From: Thioalkalivibrio sp. AKL19
GTDB lineage: Bacteria; Pseudomonadota; Gammaproteobacteria; Ectothiorhodospirales; Ectothiorhodospiraceae
DNA: 64,000 bases
Assembly (NCBI RefSeq): GCF_000420165.1
Contig: NZ_ATUK01000015.1
Location: forward strand, 1-64,000
Direction: 5' to 3'
Position numbers and translations under genes: made by a program. Under the pieces are notes generated by a model, which worked only from the letters and a program-made list of their open reading frames with translations, was not told the origin of the DNA and made no database searches. This document shows, piece by piece, positions 44,685 to 54,149 of this stretch (positions are counted from its first letter, which is position 1; each line of letters begins with the position of its first letter).

Positions 44685-45179
44685 CTACGACTCGCGGGTC
44701 AGAAAGAGTTCGGCATTGATGCGCCCCGGTTCGGCGATGCGTTCCAGCAAGATGCGTTCGGGCACGACACCGTCTTCTTGTTCCAGCTCGCCAAGCCAGC
44801 GCATCAGGTCGCTGTAGGGCGCCCCCTCGAGGTGCAGGGTCACGCCGGTATCGCCAGGGCGCGCGCGTGCCAGGTACTCGCCGAGACCGAATGCCCGCGT
44901 GGAGGCATCCACGTGGGCGATTAGCGAGCGGCCTTCAAGGTTCGGACGTTGATTGTCCTGTGTCGGTTCGCGGCTGCGGGCGGCCGCGACCTCGGGGGCG
45001 TTGGCCTGCATCCAGGCGAGCTCCGCGCGCGCCTCGGCGAGTCGGTCGCGGGACTGTTCGCGGCTTTCCAGCAGGGGCTCGACAACGCCCAGAAACACCA
45101 CCGCGATCAGCAGGACCAAACCACCTGCCAGCAGGATCCGTTGCTCGCGCGTCCGCAAGTCGTCCCAGTAGGCCTTCAT
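44685..45179 (-). CDS. gspM: type II secretion protein M
   Basis: 164 residues. Short cytoplasmic start (MKAYWDDLRTREQR), one membrane helix (ILLAGGLVLLIAVVFLGVV) and a small periplasmic ferredoxin-like domain. It forms the inner-membrane platform with GspL and GspF. ATG overlaps the gspL stop by 4 nt. Confidence 0.9.
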   Translation of the reverse strand: MKAYWDDLRTREQRILLAGGLVLLIAVVFLGVVEPLLESREQSRDRLAEARAELAWMQANAPEVAAARSREPTQDNQRPNLEGRSLIAHVDASTRAFGLGEYLARARPGDTGVTLHLEGAPYSDLMRWLGELEQEDGVVPERILLERIAEPGRINAELFLTRES

Positions 45180-46471
45180 GGTTCCTTCTCGATGGTCATG
45201 CGTGCCCGGACACCCCGCTCGCCGGTTTCGGCCGAGACGATCCGGACGCGCGCGGACATGGCTTCGCGCAGGGACTCGCGCAACTGTTCCAGTTCCGCGA
45301 TTCCGCTGCCCTCCAGCTCGAGTTCAAGGCGAGCCGGGTCGCCCCGCAGGCGCTGCAGGGTCAGGTCGCGCGGGGCGAGGCCCTCCATGATGCTGGCAAT
45401 GGCTTCGCCGAGGGGGTTGTGTACGGTCGGGGTCGACGCGCCTGGCTCGGCCTGTCCCAGCAGGCTCTCGAACTGGGCCACGGGGTCGACCATGCGGGCC
45501 TGCGGAAGGGTTTCCTCGAACAGGGCCGCGATGTCCCGTTCGGTCGCCCGGTATTCCCGCTCGAGCTGCCAGGCCTCCAGCCACACGGACCCAAGCCAGA
45601 CGGCGGCCAGCACGAGCGCCAGTGCCGCCGGTGCGCGCCATGGTGCGGGAAGGGCGCCGAGCGAGGTCGGGCTTTCGGCGGAAGATGCGAAGTCGAAGGC
45701 CAGTGCAGCCCGGACGGCGCGCTGCAGATCGGGTGGCGGCAGGCTTCCCGATTGCACCCCGGCCAGCAGGAGTTCGAGGACGTCGCCGGACCATTCGGGT
45801 GGGGGCTGGAGGGGGGCGCGTGGGTCGGATTCGGTGGCCGGATCCACCACATGAACGGCGCCCTGAGGCGGCTGCGCCTCGGCGCGGGCGTCATCGGGGG
45901 GCGTGGAGGAGGATGCACGCTGCTGCAACCACCAGCTGGCGACTTCCCGGGGCATCGCGAGGGGTTCGGCCTCGGGCGAGAGCACGATGCTGCGTTGCGT
46001 TCCCGAGAGCAGGAAGACCTGATCGCCCGGGTCCAGGCTTCGCAGCAGCGCAATATCCGGGATCATGTGCGATACGCGGATGCCGTGCTCGCGAAGCCAG
46101 TCTTGCCAGCGATCCAGGTCCCGATGCGCGACCACGCCGGCCAGGGTGTCGGTGCCGTGGCGAGGGCCGGCAACGATCCGGAGCTGTTCCAGGTCCTCGC
46201 TGAGACGGTCCTCCAGGGCGAACGGAAGCGCGCGGCGACGCACGCGGCCCGATTTCCCGGGCACGAACACCCGATGGAGAGGCGCGCGTTCCCCGGGGAG
46301 CAGCGCAACCGCATGGTCGTCCGCGGCGAGCAGGGCGCGCAGCTCGTCCGGTGCCGCCTCGCCCTGATCCGCGAGCGCGCCGTTCCTGCGCAGCCGCAGC
46401 CAGCGCAGCCGAAGCGGCGTGTCCGCGCCGAGCATCTCGGGCTCTGGCAGCTGGAAGAGGAACCAGTTCAT
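45176..46471 (-). CDS. gspL: type II secretion protein L
   Basis: 431 residues. Cytoplasmic actin-like domain (about 1-290, with RALPFALEDRLSEDLEQL typical of GspL), one membrane helix (ALALVLAAVWLGSVWL) and a periplasmic ferredoxin-like domain. It links the GspE ATPase to the membrane platform. The gap to the upstream gspK is 48 nt, the largest inside the operon. Confidence 0.92.
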   Translation of the reverse strand: MNWFLFQLPEPEMLGADTPLRLRWLRLRRNGALADQGEAAPDELRALLAADDHAVALLPGERAPLHRVFVPGKSGRVRRRALPFALEDRLSEDLEQLRIVAGPRHGTDTLAGVVAHRDLDRWQDWLREHGIRVSHMIPDIALLRSLDPGDQVFLLSGTQRSIVLSPEAEPLAMPREVASWWLQQRASSSTPPDDARAEAQPPQGAVHVVDPATESDPRAPLQPPPEWSGDVLELLLAGVQSGSLPPPDLQRAVRAALAFDFASSAESPTSLGALPAPWRAPAALALVLAAVWLGSVWLEAWQLEREYRATERDIAALFEETLPQARMVDPVAQFESLLGQAEPGASTPTVHNPLGEAIASIMEGLAPRDLTLQRLRGDPARLELELEGSGIAELEQLRESLREAMSARVRIVSAETGERGVRARMTIEKEP

Positions 46472-46519
46472 GCGGGGTCCGGTAAGGGAAAAGCGTCTGC
46501 AGGCATCCGGTTTTCTTGT

Positions 46520-47320
46520 TCAGGGTTCGCAGGGAGCGTGTTCGCGAAGAATGGTACGCCCGTTGGGACCATCGAGGGTCGCGCAGTGAAAATAATCCCG
46601 TCCGGCGATGCGGACAACCAGTTGCAGACGGAAATAGCGAATGTCGCGGCTCTGTTCGGTCGCCTGACCCAGCGCCGCGGCGTGGACGGGGTCCGGGGCG
46701 CGTTCCATGTCGATGGCGTTGTCGGTGCCCGGCCGTGCCACGACCCAGGGTGCCAGTGCCTGCCAGAGGTCCGGATCGAACCCGTGTACCTGAAGCAACT
46801 CCGACGCGAGGCGCATCGGGCGGTTGCCGCTGAGCCGGGGCGGTTCCAGACCGCGGTATACCGGGTCGTCCGTTTCCGGGTTCATCCAGTCATGTACGGC
46901 GACCGCCAGGCGTTGGGCGTTACCCGACTGACCCTCGGTTGCCGCGAGGGCGTGCTCGATCAGGCCGGCGAAGGCCTCAAGGGGCGGGTCATCGGCGCGC
47001 CCGAGGCTGTTGAGGTTGAAGCGGCAGTGAAGGTTCTCCAGGCGGGCGCGCACGCCGACACCCTCGACCTCCAGTGGCAATGTGGGAGACGCGCAGCCCT
47101 CCCAGGGAAGATCGTCGTAATTGGGCAGCCTCTCCAGCATGTGCAGGGCGACGGTTTCGGCCCCCTGGGTCAGGTGCCGCGCCCGATCCTGGTCCTGGAT
47201 GGTGGCCGCGCGGAAGACTTGCTGATTGTCGCGCATGGTCATGGTGACCGCCGTTACGCTGGCGATCGCGACCACCAGCAGGGCGGTGATCAGCGCGGCA
47301 CCTGAATTTCTCCCCCTCAC
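46520..47320 (-). CDS. gspK: type II secretion pseudopilin K
   Basis: 266 residues, shorter than the usual 300 or more. Leader MRGRNSG, then AALITALLVVAIASVTAVTMTMRDNQQVFR with no Glu5, as is normal for GspK. The saposin-like insert region is reduced. It caps the pseudopilus tip with GspI and GspJ. GTG start overlaps the gspJ stop by 4 nt. Confidence 0.88.
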   Translation of the reverse strand: MRGRNSGAALITALLVVAIASVTAVTMTMRDNQQVFRAATIQDQDRARHLTQGAETVALHMLERLPNYDDLPWEGCASPTLPLEVEGVGVRARLENLHCRFNLNSLGRADDPPLEAFAGLIEHALAATEGQSGNAQRLAVAVHDWMNPETDDPVYRGLEPPRLSGNRPMRLASELLQVHGFDPDLWQALAPWVVARPGTDNAIDMERAPDPVHAAALGQATEQSRDIRYFRLQLVVRIAGRDYFHCATLDGPNGRTILREHAPCEP

Positions 47321-48003
47321 TGGACCCCCGGCAGGGCAATGCGGCGCTCGACGGGGCCGAGCCCCGGCACGACCAGGCGGACGATCACCTGCGCCGGTCG
47401 GCGGTCGCCGCCATCCAGCGGCGGCCAGCTGTCCGTGACCTCCTGGGTGTCGCCATCGACAAAGTCGAAGCGGATCTCCAGTTCATCGCCCGTGTCCCGC
47501 GCCATCCGGCCGTTCGCCGTGGACGCTCGCCCGGCGTGTGCATCCCGGCCCAGAAACAGGCGCACCTGCTCGGATTCCGGCAGGGCGCCGTCCAGCACCG
47601 GCCAGGTAACCCGCTCCAGCCCCCGCTCACTGACTCTCCAGGCGACCCGCGCCAGGCGGCCGTGTTCCCCGCTTCCCGCGCGTACCAGTTCCAGTTGTCG
47701 CGGGTCCGTGACCGGGCTGTAACGCAGGGCGGGGAGGCGATCGCCGTAGCCGTCGCGGGGGTGCAGCTCGATGCTGTGGCGCAGGTCGCGTTCCAGCACC
47801 GCCAGTGTGACCTGAAGCTCCGCCAGGCGCTGGCTCTGGGCCTGCGTGGCATGGTCCGCCATCAGCACTGCACGTAGTCCGCCGATGGCCAGCACGCCAA
47901 CGGTGGCGAATACGGCCACGGCTACCAGCAGCTCCAGCAGGGTAAAACCGCGCGAGGCGCCGAAAGAGCATGACCGATGTGCCGGCACGTCAGGGCAATG
48001 CAT
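47317..48003 (-). CDS. gspJ: type II secretion pseudopilin J
   Basis: 228 residues from the ATG at 48003, which overlaps the gspI stop by 14 nt. Leader ends FGASRG before FTLLELLVAVAVFATVGVLAIGG. The pattern QRLAELQVTLAVLERDLRHSIEL is typical of GspJ, as is the C-terminal ERRIALPG. Part of the pseudopilus tip. Confidence 0.92.
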   Translation of the reverse strand: MHCPDVPAHRSCSFGASRGFTLLELLVAVAVFATVGVLAIGGLRAVLMADHATQAQSQRLAELQVTLAVLERDLRHSIELHPRDGYGDRLPALRYSPVTDPRQLELVRAGSGEHGRLARVAWRVSERGLERVTWPVLDGALPESEQVRLFLGRDAHAGRASTANGRMARDTGDELEIRFDFVDGDTQEVTDSWPPLDGGDRRPAQVIVRLVVPGLGPVERRIALPGVQ

Positions 48004-48382
48004 AGCCGGTCGTCTGGACGAGAGGATGGTCGGGGTCGCCATCGAGCGGCCACACCCGGACCTCGATACGGCGAACCGCCGGCAGCTCCAGCGGGGCGTC
48101 GATGATCGTATCGGTGATCTCGATGCGGGCCTCCCATTCGCGGTCCGCGAGTGTGGACTGGATGCGCTGGGTGCCGACATCGACTCGCCGCAGCCCGGCC
48201 TCGTAGTCGGCGAGCAGGTTGCTGGCCACCCATCCGGCCAGCGTGCGTTCCTGCAGGTAGGCGGTATTGCGCGCGTGTTCGCTGCCCGCCTTGATGAGGG
48301 CCCCGAGGGCGACGCCGAGCACCACCAGGGCAATCAGCACCTCGAGGAGCGTGAATCCGCGCCGTGCGCCGCGTGCCAGCAT
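47990..48382 (-). CDS. gspI: type II secretion pseudopilin I
   Basis: 130 residues. Leader MLARGARRG, then FTLLEVLIALVVLGVALGALIKA. LQERTLAGWVASNLLADY is the GspI block. Starts 2 nt after the gspH stop. Confidence 0.93.
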   Translation of the reverse strand: MLARGARRGFTLLEVLIALVVLGVALGALIKAGSEHARNTAYLQERTLAGWVASNLLADYEAGLRRVDVGTQRIQSTLADREWEARIEITDTIIDAPLELPAVRRIEVRVWPLDGDPDHPLVQTTGYALP

Positions 48383-48384
48383 GG

Positions 48385-48957
48385 CTAGTTGGGCTGTGCC
48401 GGACGGGCCATCAGCAGGTGGCGGGGCTCGCCGCCTACCGGTGGCGGATGTTCGAAGGCCTGGATGGGTTGACCCCGTTCGGCCCGGAGCACGAGACCGC
48501 TTTGCCCGTCGGGGTGTTCCAGCACCAGTTCAAAGGGTTCGATGTCGCCGCTGCTGCTGATGGCGATGCGGTTGTGTTCCGGCCCTTCGCGGAGGCTGCT
48601 TCGCCGCCCGTCCACGTAAAGCCGTGGTTGCAGCCCGTGTTGCCGAAAGTCCCGCGGACCCAGCGGCCCCCGCTCGATCGGTGTCCAGGTGACCTGGGCA
48701 TCGTCGATCCACTGGCGCTCCAGGATGACCAGCCCCTCGGTACCAATGCCGATGGACAGCGCCTGGCCGGTCAACAGGGTGTGTTCCCGGGCGAGTTCGA
48801 TCTGGCCCGCCAGCTGGCGAGCGGTCTGTTCGAGGCTTCGGCTGCCCAGCTGGCTCATGGACAACACGCCGATGCTGGCCACCACGCCGATCACGAACAT
48901 CACGACCAGGAGTTCGATCAGGGTAAAGCCGGTGGGGCGTGCGCGGCGGGTCGCCAT
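48385..48957 (-). CDS. gspH: type II secretion pseudopilin H
   Basis: 190 residues. Leader MATRRARPTG, then FTLIELLVVMFVIGVVASIG. QTARQLAGQIELAREHTLLTGQ is the GspH/XcpU signature. Starts 8 nt after gspG. Confidence 0.93.
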   Translation of the reverse strand: MATRRARPTGFTLIELLVVMFVIGVVASIGVLSMSQLGSRSLEQTARQLAGQIELAREHTLLTGQALSIGIGTEGLVILERQWIDDAQVTWTPIERGPLGPRDFRQHGLQPRLYVDGRRSSLREGPEHNRIAISSSGDIEPFELVLEHPDGQSGLVLRAERGQPIQAFEHPPPVGGEPRHLLMARPAQPN

Positions 48958-48965
48958 TGGCGTCC

Positions 48966-49436
48966 TCAGAATTCGTCCATGTTCCAGTTGCCGATCTCGC
49001 CCTCGATCCCCTCGCCACCGCGGCGTCCGTTGGCGCCGTAGCTGAAGACGTCGAAGTCGCCATGTCGTCCGGGGTTCAGGTATTGATACGGATTGCCCCA
49101 GGGGTCGCTCGGCAGGCGGTCCATGTAGCCGCCCTCGCGGTACTGGGGGGCTTCCGGCCCGCTGCGCGGTCGCTCCACCAGCGCATCCAGTCCCTGGTCG
49201 GTGGTCGGGTACCGGAAATTATCCAGACGGTAGAGATTCAGGGCGCTCTCAATCGTGCGGATATCCTGCTTGACCTTGGTGATTCGGGCGTCGTCCGGGC
49301 GGTCCATTACGCGAGGGACCACGATGGCCGCGAGGATGCCGAGGATGACCACCACCACCATGATCTCGATCAGGGTGAAGCCCCGGGTACCGCGGAATCC
49401 GGTACGCGCAAGGCAGGCAGAGCGCGGTTCTTGCAT
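48966..49436 (-). CDS. gspG: type II secretion major pseudopilin G
   Basis: 156 residues from the ATG at 49436; a TTG at 49442 overlapping the gspF stop is possible. Leader ends FRGTRG, then FTLIEIMVVVVILGILAAIVVPRVM. PTTDQGLDALVERP, DPWGNPYQYLNPG and DVFSYGANG are the conserved GspG and calcium-site regions. Major subunit of the pseudopilus. Confidence 0.96.
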   Translation of the reverse strand: MQEPRSACLARTGFRGTRGFTLIEIMVVVVILGILAAIVVPRVMDRPDDARITKVKQDIRTIESALNLYRLDNFRYPTTDQGLDALVERPRSGPEAPQYREGGYMDRLPSDPWGNPYQYLNPGRHGDFDVFSYGANGRRGGEGIEGEIGNWNMDEF

Positions 49437-49438
49437 GT

Positions 49439-50668
49439 TCAATTCACCAGCTGGTTGAGTTCGAAGATCGGGAGCAGGATGGCGAGGACGATGGTCAGGA
49501 CGATGCCGCCCATGGTCAGGATCAGCAAGGGTTCGAACAGTCCCATGCTGACGCTGATACGGGATTCGACCTCCTGTTCCTGGGTCTCGGCGGCCCGTTC
49601 CAGCATCTCGGTGAGCCGCCCGCTGGACTCTCCGCTACGGATCAAGTGTACGGTGATCGGCGGGAAGTATCCCGTCTCTTCCAGGGCCTGACCAATGCTG
49701 CGGCCCTCGCGGATTCGCAGCGAGGCATCCTCCACCGCGGCGCGCATGGGGCGGTTTCCAATGACCTCGGCCCCGGTTCGGAGCGCATCCAGGAGGGACA
49801 CCCCGCTGGCGGACAGGATGCTGAGGGTGCGTGCAAACCGGGCCGTGTTGAGCCCCCGGACCAGGCGCCCCACGAGCGGAAGGCGCAGTACCAGCCGGTC
49901 GAAGCGCATGCGCGGCCCGGGTTTGCGCAGCCAGTGGACCATCAGCGCCACGAGCATGCCCAAAGCGATCAGCGCGTACAGGCCATAGGTTCGCAAGAGA
50001 TCACTGGTGCTGATCAGCATGCGGGTCAGTGTGGGCAACTGCTGGTCCAGGCCCTCGAAGACCTGGACCACTTCGGGTACGACATAGACGACCAGGCCCA
50101 CGGTTACGCCCAGCGCCACAAGGGTCAGGATGACCGGATAGATCAGTGCGAGCATGACCTTTTGCCGCAACGCGTGGCGATTCTCGAGGTAGTCGGCCAG
50201 GCGCTCCAGTACCAGGTGCAGGTGCCCGGAGGCCTCCCCGGCCGAGACAGTGCTGCGGTAAATCTCGGGGAATACGCGCGGGAACGCGCCCAGCGCCTGG
50301 GCCAGCGAGTGTCCCTCCATGACCCGGGTACGCACGGCACTCAGGATGTTGCGTACCTTCTGTTTCTCGGACTGGCGTGCGACGGTCGTCAGCCATTCCT
50401 CCACCGGCAGCCCTGCGCGTGCAAGCGTGGCCATCTGGCGTGTTGCGAGTGCGAGGTCGAGTGCCCCGATGCCGCCTGCACCACCGCGTCGGGAGTGGGT
50501 CCGGCTGCCCCGGGTGGCGGCCGAGGATTCGCCGATCTCGAGCAGATCCAGCGGGGTCAGGCCTTCGCTGCGCAACTGGGACCGGACGCTGCGGGCGGTA
50601 TCCCCCTCGGTTACGCCCTTGCGGGTTCGGCCGGCTGCGTCGAGCGCCTGGTATTCGAAGGCGGGCAC
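49439..50668 (-). CDS. gspF: type II secretion inner-membrane protein F
   Basis: 409 residues from the GTG at 50668 (GAGGAGGG upstream), 4 nt after gspE. AFEYQALDAAGRTRKGV at the N-terminus, two GspF cytoplasmic domains, and membrane helices at LALIYPVILTLVALGVTVGLVVYVV, YGLYALIALGMLVALMV and the C-terminal MGGIVLTIVLAILLPIF. Confidence 0.95.
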   Translation of the reverse strand: MPAFEYQALDAAGRTRKGVTEGDTARSVRSQLRSEGLTPLDLLEIGESSAATRGSRTHSRRGGAGGIGALDLALATRQMATLARAGLPVEEWLTTVARQSEKQKVRNILSAVRTRVMEGHSLAQALGAFPRVFPEIYRSTVSAGEASGHLHLVLERLADYLENRHALRQKVMLALIYPVILTLVALGVTVGLVVYVVPEVVQVFEGLDQQLPTLTRMLISTSDLLRTYGLYALIALGMLVALMVHWLRKPGPRMRFDRLVLRLPLVGRLVRGLNTARFARTLSILSASGVSLLDALRTGAEVIGNRPMRAAVEDASLRIREGRSIGQALEETGYFPPITVHLIRSGESSGRLTEMLERAAETQEQEVESRISVSMGLFEPLLILTMGGIVLTIVLAILLPIFELNQLVN

Positions 50669-50672
50669 GGTC

Positions 50673-52208
50673 CTAGCCCTCCTCGGTGACGCGCAGCATT
50701 TCCTCGAGGCTGGTCGTGCCGTCGAGAACCCGCCGGCAGGCATCGGCGCGGAGACTCACGCTGTTCTCGCGCGCGGCCCGGACCATGGCCTGTTCGCTGG
50801 CGTTGTCATGAATCAGTGTGCGCAGGCGTTCGTTCACCTCCACCAGCTCATAGATGCCGGTCCGGCCGCGATAGCCGAGTTCGTTGCAGCTCGGGCAGCC
50901 GTGTGCACGGTAGAGGGTGGGAGGCTCCGTGTCGGCTACCCCCAGCAGTTCGCATTCCCGTGGCGATGCCGGGTGGGGTTCGCGGCAGTCCTTGCAAAGG
51001 ACCCGTACCAGCCGCTGGGCGAGAATCCCGTTCAGGGTCGAGGAGAGCAGGAAGGGCTCCACGCCCATGTCGCGCAGGCGCGTGATGGCCCCGATCGCGG
51101 AGTTGGTGTGCAGGGTGGAAAACACCAGATGCCCGGTCAGGCTCGCCTGCACCGCGATCTGGACGGTATCGACATCGCGGATCTCGCCGACCATCACGAC
51201 ATCCGGGTCCTGGCGCAGGATGGCGCGCAGCCCGCGCGCAAAGGTCATGTCGATACGGCTGTTGATCTGGGTCTGGCCGATCCCGTCGAGGTAGTACTCG
51301 ATCGGGTCTTCGACCGTGAGGATGTTGCGGCTGCGGTCGTTCAGCCGCGTCAGCGCCGCGTACAGTGTGGTGGTCTTGCCCGAGCCGGTCGGGCCGGTGA
51401 CCAGCACGATGCCGTGCGGCCGGGTCACGATGCGTTCCAGGGCGGCATGGGTATCCGCATCCATGCCCAGGTGGGTCAGGTCGAGGCGGCCGGCCTGTTT
51501 GTCCAGCAGTCGCATGACCACGCGTTCCCCGTGACCCGAGGGCAGAGTGGAGACGCGCACGTCCACGGCGCGGCCGGCGACCTTGAGCGAGATGCGTCCA
51601 TCCTGCGGCAGTCGCTTTTCCGCGATGTCCAGCCGCGCCATTACCTTGATGCGCGAGACGATGAGTGGGGCCAGACCCGCAGGCGGGGTGAGGATCTCGC
51701 GCAAGACGCCGTCCACGCGCAGGCGGACAGCCAGCCGGCTCTCGAAGGGCTCGATGTGGATGTCCGACGCGTTTTCCCGTACCGCCTCCGTCAGCAGCGC
51801 ATTGATGAGTCGGATAATCGGGGCATCGTCTTCGGCTTCCAGGAGGTCCTGCGGTTCGGCGAGGGACTCCGCCACGCTGGACAGATCGAGATTGTCATCA
51901 AGCCCCTCCATCGATTCCATCGCGCGCGAGCTGGACGACTCGTAGCGCTCGCGCAGCCGCTGTTCGAAGGTCTTGTCATCGACGGTCTGCAGCGCGAGGG
52001 GATCGGGGCTGCGGCGGCGAAGTTCCAGGAGCCCTTGCGGATCGGCGTCGTGGCGCAGAAAGACCTGGCGTTGGCCCTCGATCAGATCGCCGGGCACGGC
52101 GCCGACCCGGCGGGCGAAGGAATAGCTCACCGCGAACGTACCGGCCACCGGCGTCCCGGTCGCATTCGGTTCGTCCGACACGTGTTCCCGGATCGCCCCC
52201 CCGCTCAT
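50673..52208 (-). CDS. gspE: type II secretion ATPase E
   Basis: 511 residues from the ATG at 52208. N-terminal GspE-N domain, then Walker A GPTGSGKT, Asp box EDPIEYYLDGIGQTQIN, Walker B MVGEIRD and His box LHTNSAIGAITRL. The tetracysteine Zn site is present (LCKDC and CPSC). Powers the pseudopilus piston. Confidence 0.96.
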   Translation of the reverse strand: MSGGAIREHVSDEPNATGTPVAGTFAVSYSFARRVGAVPGDLIEGQRQVFLRHDADPQGLLELRRRSPDPLALQTVDDKTFEQRLRERYESSSSRAMESMEGLDDNLDLSSVAESLAEPQDLLEAEDDAPIIRLINALLTEAVRENASDIHIEPFESRLAVRLRVDGVLREILTPPAGLAPLIVSRIKVMARLDIAEKRLPQDGRISLKVAGRAVDVRVSTLPSGHGERVVMRLLDKQAGRLDLTHLGMDADTHAALERIVTRPHGIVLVTGPTGSGKTTTLYAALTRLNDRSRNILTVEDPIEYYLDGIGQTQINSRIDMTFARGLRAILRQDPDVVMVGEIRDVDTVQIAVQASLTGHLVFSTLHTNSAIGAITRLRDMGVEPFLLSSTLNGILAQRLVRVLCKDCREPHPASPRECELLGVADTEPPTLYRAHGCPSCNELGYRGRTGIYELVEVNERLRTLIHDNASEQAMVRAARENSVSLRADACRRVLDGTTSLEEMLRVTEEG

Positions 52209-52229
52209 GACCGGGTTGCCCCCGGCCAA

Positions 52230-54149
52230 TCAGTCACGCTTGCCATGGACATCCTCGAAGCTGGGCGGGAGCTGGGTCAGGCGATCCCATTCCGGCAGGA
52301 CGGGGCTTCTGCGCTGCTGGGTGCGCGCCTGCTCGCGCAGCTGCTCGCCGCGGATGAAGCTGTACTTCTCGCTGGTCAGCTCGGCGCCGCGGGCGCTGTC
52401 CCGGACGATGCGCGGGTGCAGGAACACCATCAGGTTCCGTTTCTCGGTCTGGTTGCGATCCGCCCGGAAGAGCCGTCCGAGCCCGGGGATGCTGCCCAGT
52501 CCGGGGACACGCGCTTCGCTGTCCGTTTGCTGTTCTTCAATCAGCCCGCCGAGTACCAGCATGTCGCCGTCATCGATCAGGACGTGGGTCTTCAGGGTCC
52601 GGGTGTTGGTAATGAGGTCGGCAGCGTCGGAGGTACCCGGTGCCAGCTGCGACACCTCCTGTTCGATCTCAAGGCGTACGGCATTGCCCTGGTTGATCTG
52701 CGGCCGCACGCGAAGCTTCACCCCGACATCCTCGCGACGAATCGTGTCGAAGGCCTGGCCCGAATCCTCGATCGAGCGCCCGACGATGAACGGCACGTTC
52801 TGGCCCACTACGATCTCGGCTTCCTCGTTGTCCAGCGTCAGAAGACTGGGGGTGGACAGGATGTTGCTGGAGGTGTCGCGTTGCAGCATGTTGACCAGTG
52901 CCGCGATCCGCGTGCTTCCGGTCGACCCCACGCCCCCGGCGGTCAGGCCGTCCCCGATGTCCGGGGGAGACGACACGCTCCCGTCCAGGAACCCTTCCAC
53001 GCCCGCGGCGAGTTCGAGGATCCCGCGTGACCCGGGGCCGGAAAAGTTGAGGACCCCGGCCCCGCTATTTCCGATGGCGCCCCACTGCACGCCGAGGTCC
53101 TGCACGCGATCCGACGAGACCTCCGCGATGACGGCTTCGACCAGGACCTGCGCCCGGCGGATATCGAGCTGATCCACGATGATGTCGAAGTCGCGGATGA
53201 AGTCGGAGGGGCCGTAGGTCACCACCGCGTTGGTGGACTCGTGTGCCTCGATATGGATCCCGTTTCCACCTCGTCCATCGGCGTCGATATCCGGGCTTTT
53301 CTCGGCGATGTTGCGCAGCAGTTCGGCAACCTCCTCGGCCCGCGCATACTTCAGGTAGTGCACGCGTGCGTTCCCTTCTTCCATCTCCCGGTCAAGCTGG
53401 GCGATGAGCCCGCGCAGGCGCAAGCGAGACTCCTCGCGCCCGGAGAGGATGATGGCGTTGCTGCGGCGATCCGCCAGGACCTGGGGTGTGGCGAGCTCTC
53501 CCGTGCCCTCCCGGGCCAGAACCTGCAGCTGCTCGGCGAGTTCCCCGGCGCGGGCGTGACGGAGCTCAATGACCTCGAAATCGTCCGCGAATGGCCGGTC
53601 CATGCGTTCGACGAGGGCGCGGATGCGATGCACGTTGCTGCGCGTATCCGAGATCAGGAGCGTATTGGGCTCGGTGGCCGCCGCGAGATGCCCCCCTTGC
53701 GGGATCAGCGGACGCAGGACGGGAACGAGCTGGGCGGCAGAAACGTGTCGCAACGCCATCACGTGGGTGACGATGCTTCCGCCACGCACATCGGCGTCCG
53801 GTTCTGTCTCGATATCGAGGACCGTGGGGGCATCCTGCTTCGCCTGCGCGTCGGGCACGATGCGGGTGGACGATTCGCCCGGAATGGCCGCGAATCCGTG
53901 GATCTTGAGGATGTCGTGGAACAGATCCATCAGTTCGTCCCGAGGCACGGGGCGGCTGGAAACGACCGTGATGTTGCCGCGCACCCGTGGGTCCACGATG
54001 AAATTGGTCCCGGTTTCCTCGGACACAAGATCGATCAGGTTGCTGATACTGGTGTCGCGCAGATTGAGCGTCAGCTCGTCCGCCGCGACGGACCCCGCTG
54101 CGCAGAACAGGGACAGTGCGAGGGCAATAAGGCGGAGTCGGAGGCTCAT
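52230..54149 (-). CDS. gspD: type II secretion secretin D
   Basis: 639 residues. Signal peptide (LIALALSLFCAAGSVAA), then N0 to N3 domains (LNLRDTSISNLIDLVSEETG...) and the secretin core (VLVEAVIAEVSSDRVQDLGVQW, LVLGGLIEEQQ, PGLGRLF). The C-terminus lacks a long S-domain with a clear pilotin motif. Forms the outer-membrane channel. The ATG overlaps the gspC stop by 4 nt. Confidence 0.96.
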   Translation of the reverse strand: MSLRLRLIALALSLFCAAGSVAADELTLNLRDTSISNLIDLVSEETGTNFIVDPRVRGNITVVSSRPVPRDELMDLFHDILKIHGFAAIPGESSTRIVPDAQAKQDAPTVLDIETEPDADVRGGSIVTHVMALRHVSAAQLVPVLRPLIPQGGHLAAATEPNTLLISDTRSNVHRIRALVERMDRPFADDFEVIELRHARAGELAEQLQVLAREGTGELATPQVLADRRSNAIILSGREESRLRLRGLIAQLDREMEEGNARVHYLKYARAEEVAELLRNIAEKSPDIDADGRGGNGIHIEAHESTNAVVTYGPSDFIRDFDIIVDQLDIRRAQVLVEAVIAEVSSDRVQDLGVQWGAIGNSGAGVLNFSGPGSRGILELAAGVEGFLDGSVSSPPDIGDGLTAGGVGSTGSTRIAALVNMLQRDTSSNILSTPSLLTLDNEEAEIVVGQNVPFIVGRSIEDSGQAFDTIRREDVGVKLRVRPQINQGNAVRLEIEQEVSQLAPGTSDAADLITNTRTLKTHVLIDDGDMLVLGGLIEEQQTDSEARVPGLGSIPGLGRLFRADRNQTEKRNLMVFLHPRIVRDSARGAELTSEKYSFIRGEQLREQARTQQRRSPVLPEWDRLTQLPPSFEDVHGKRD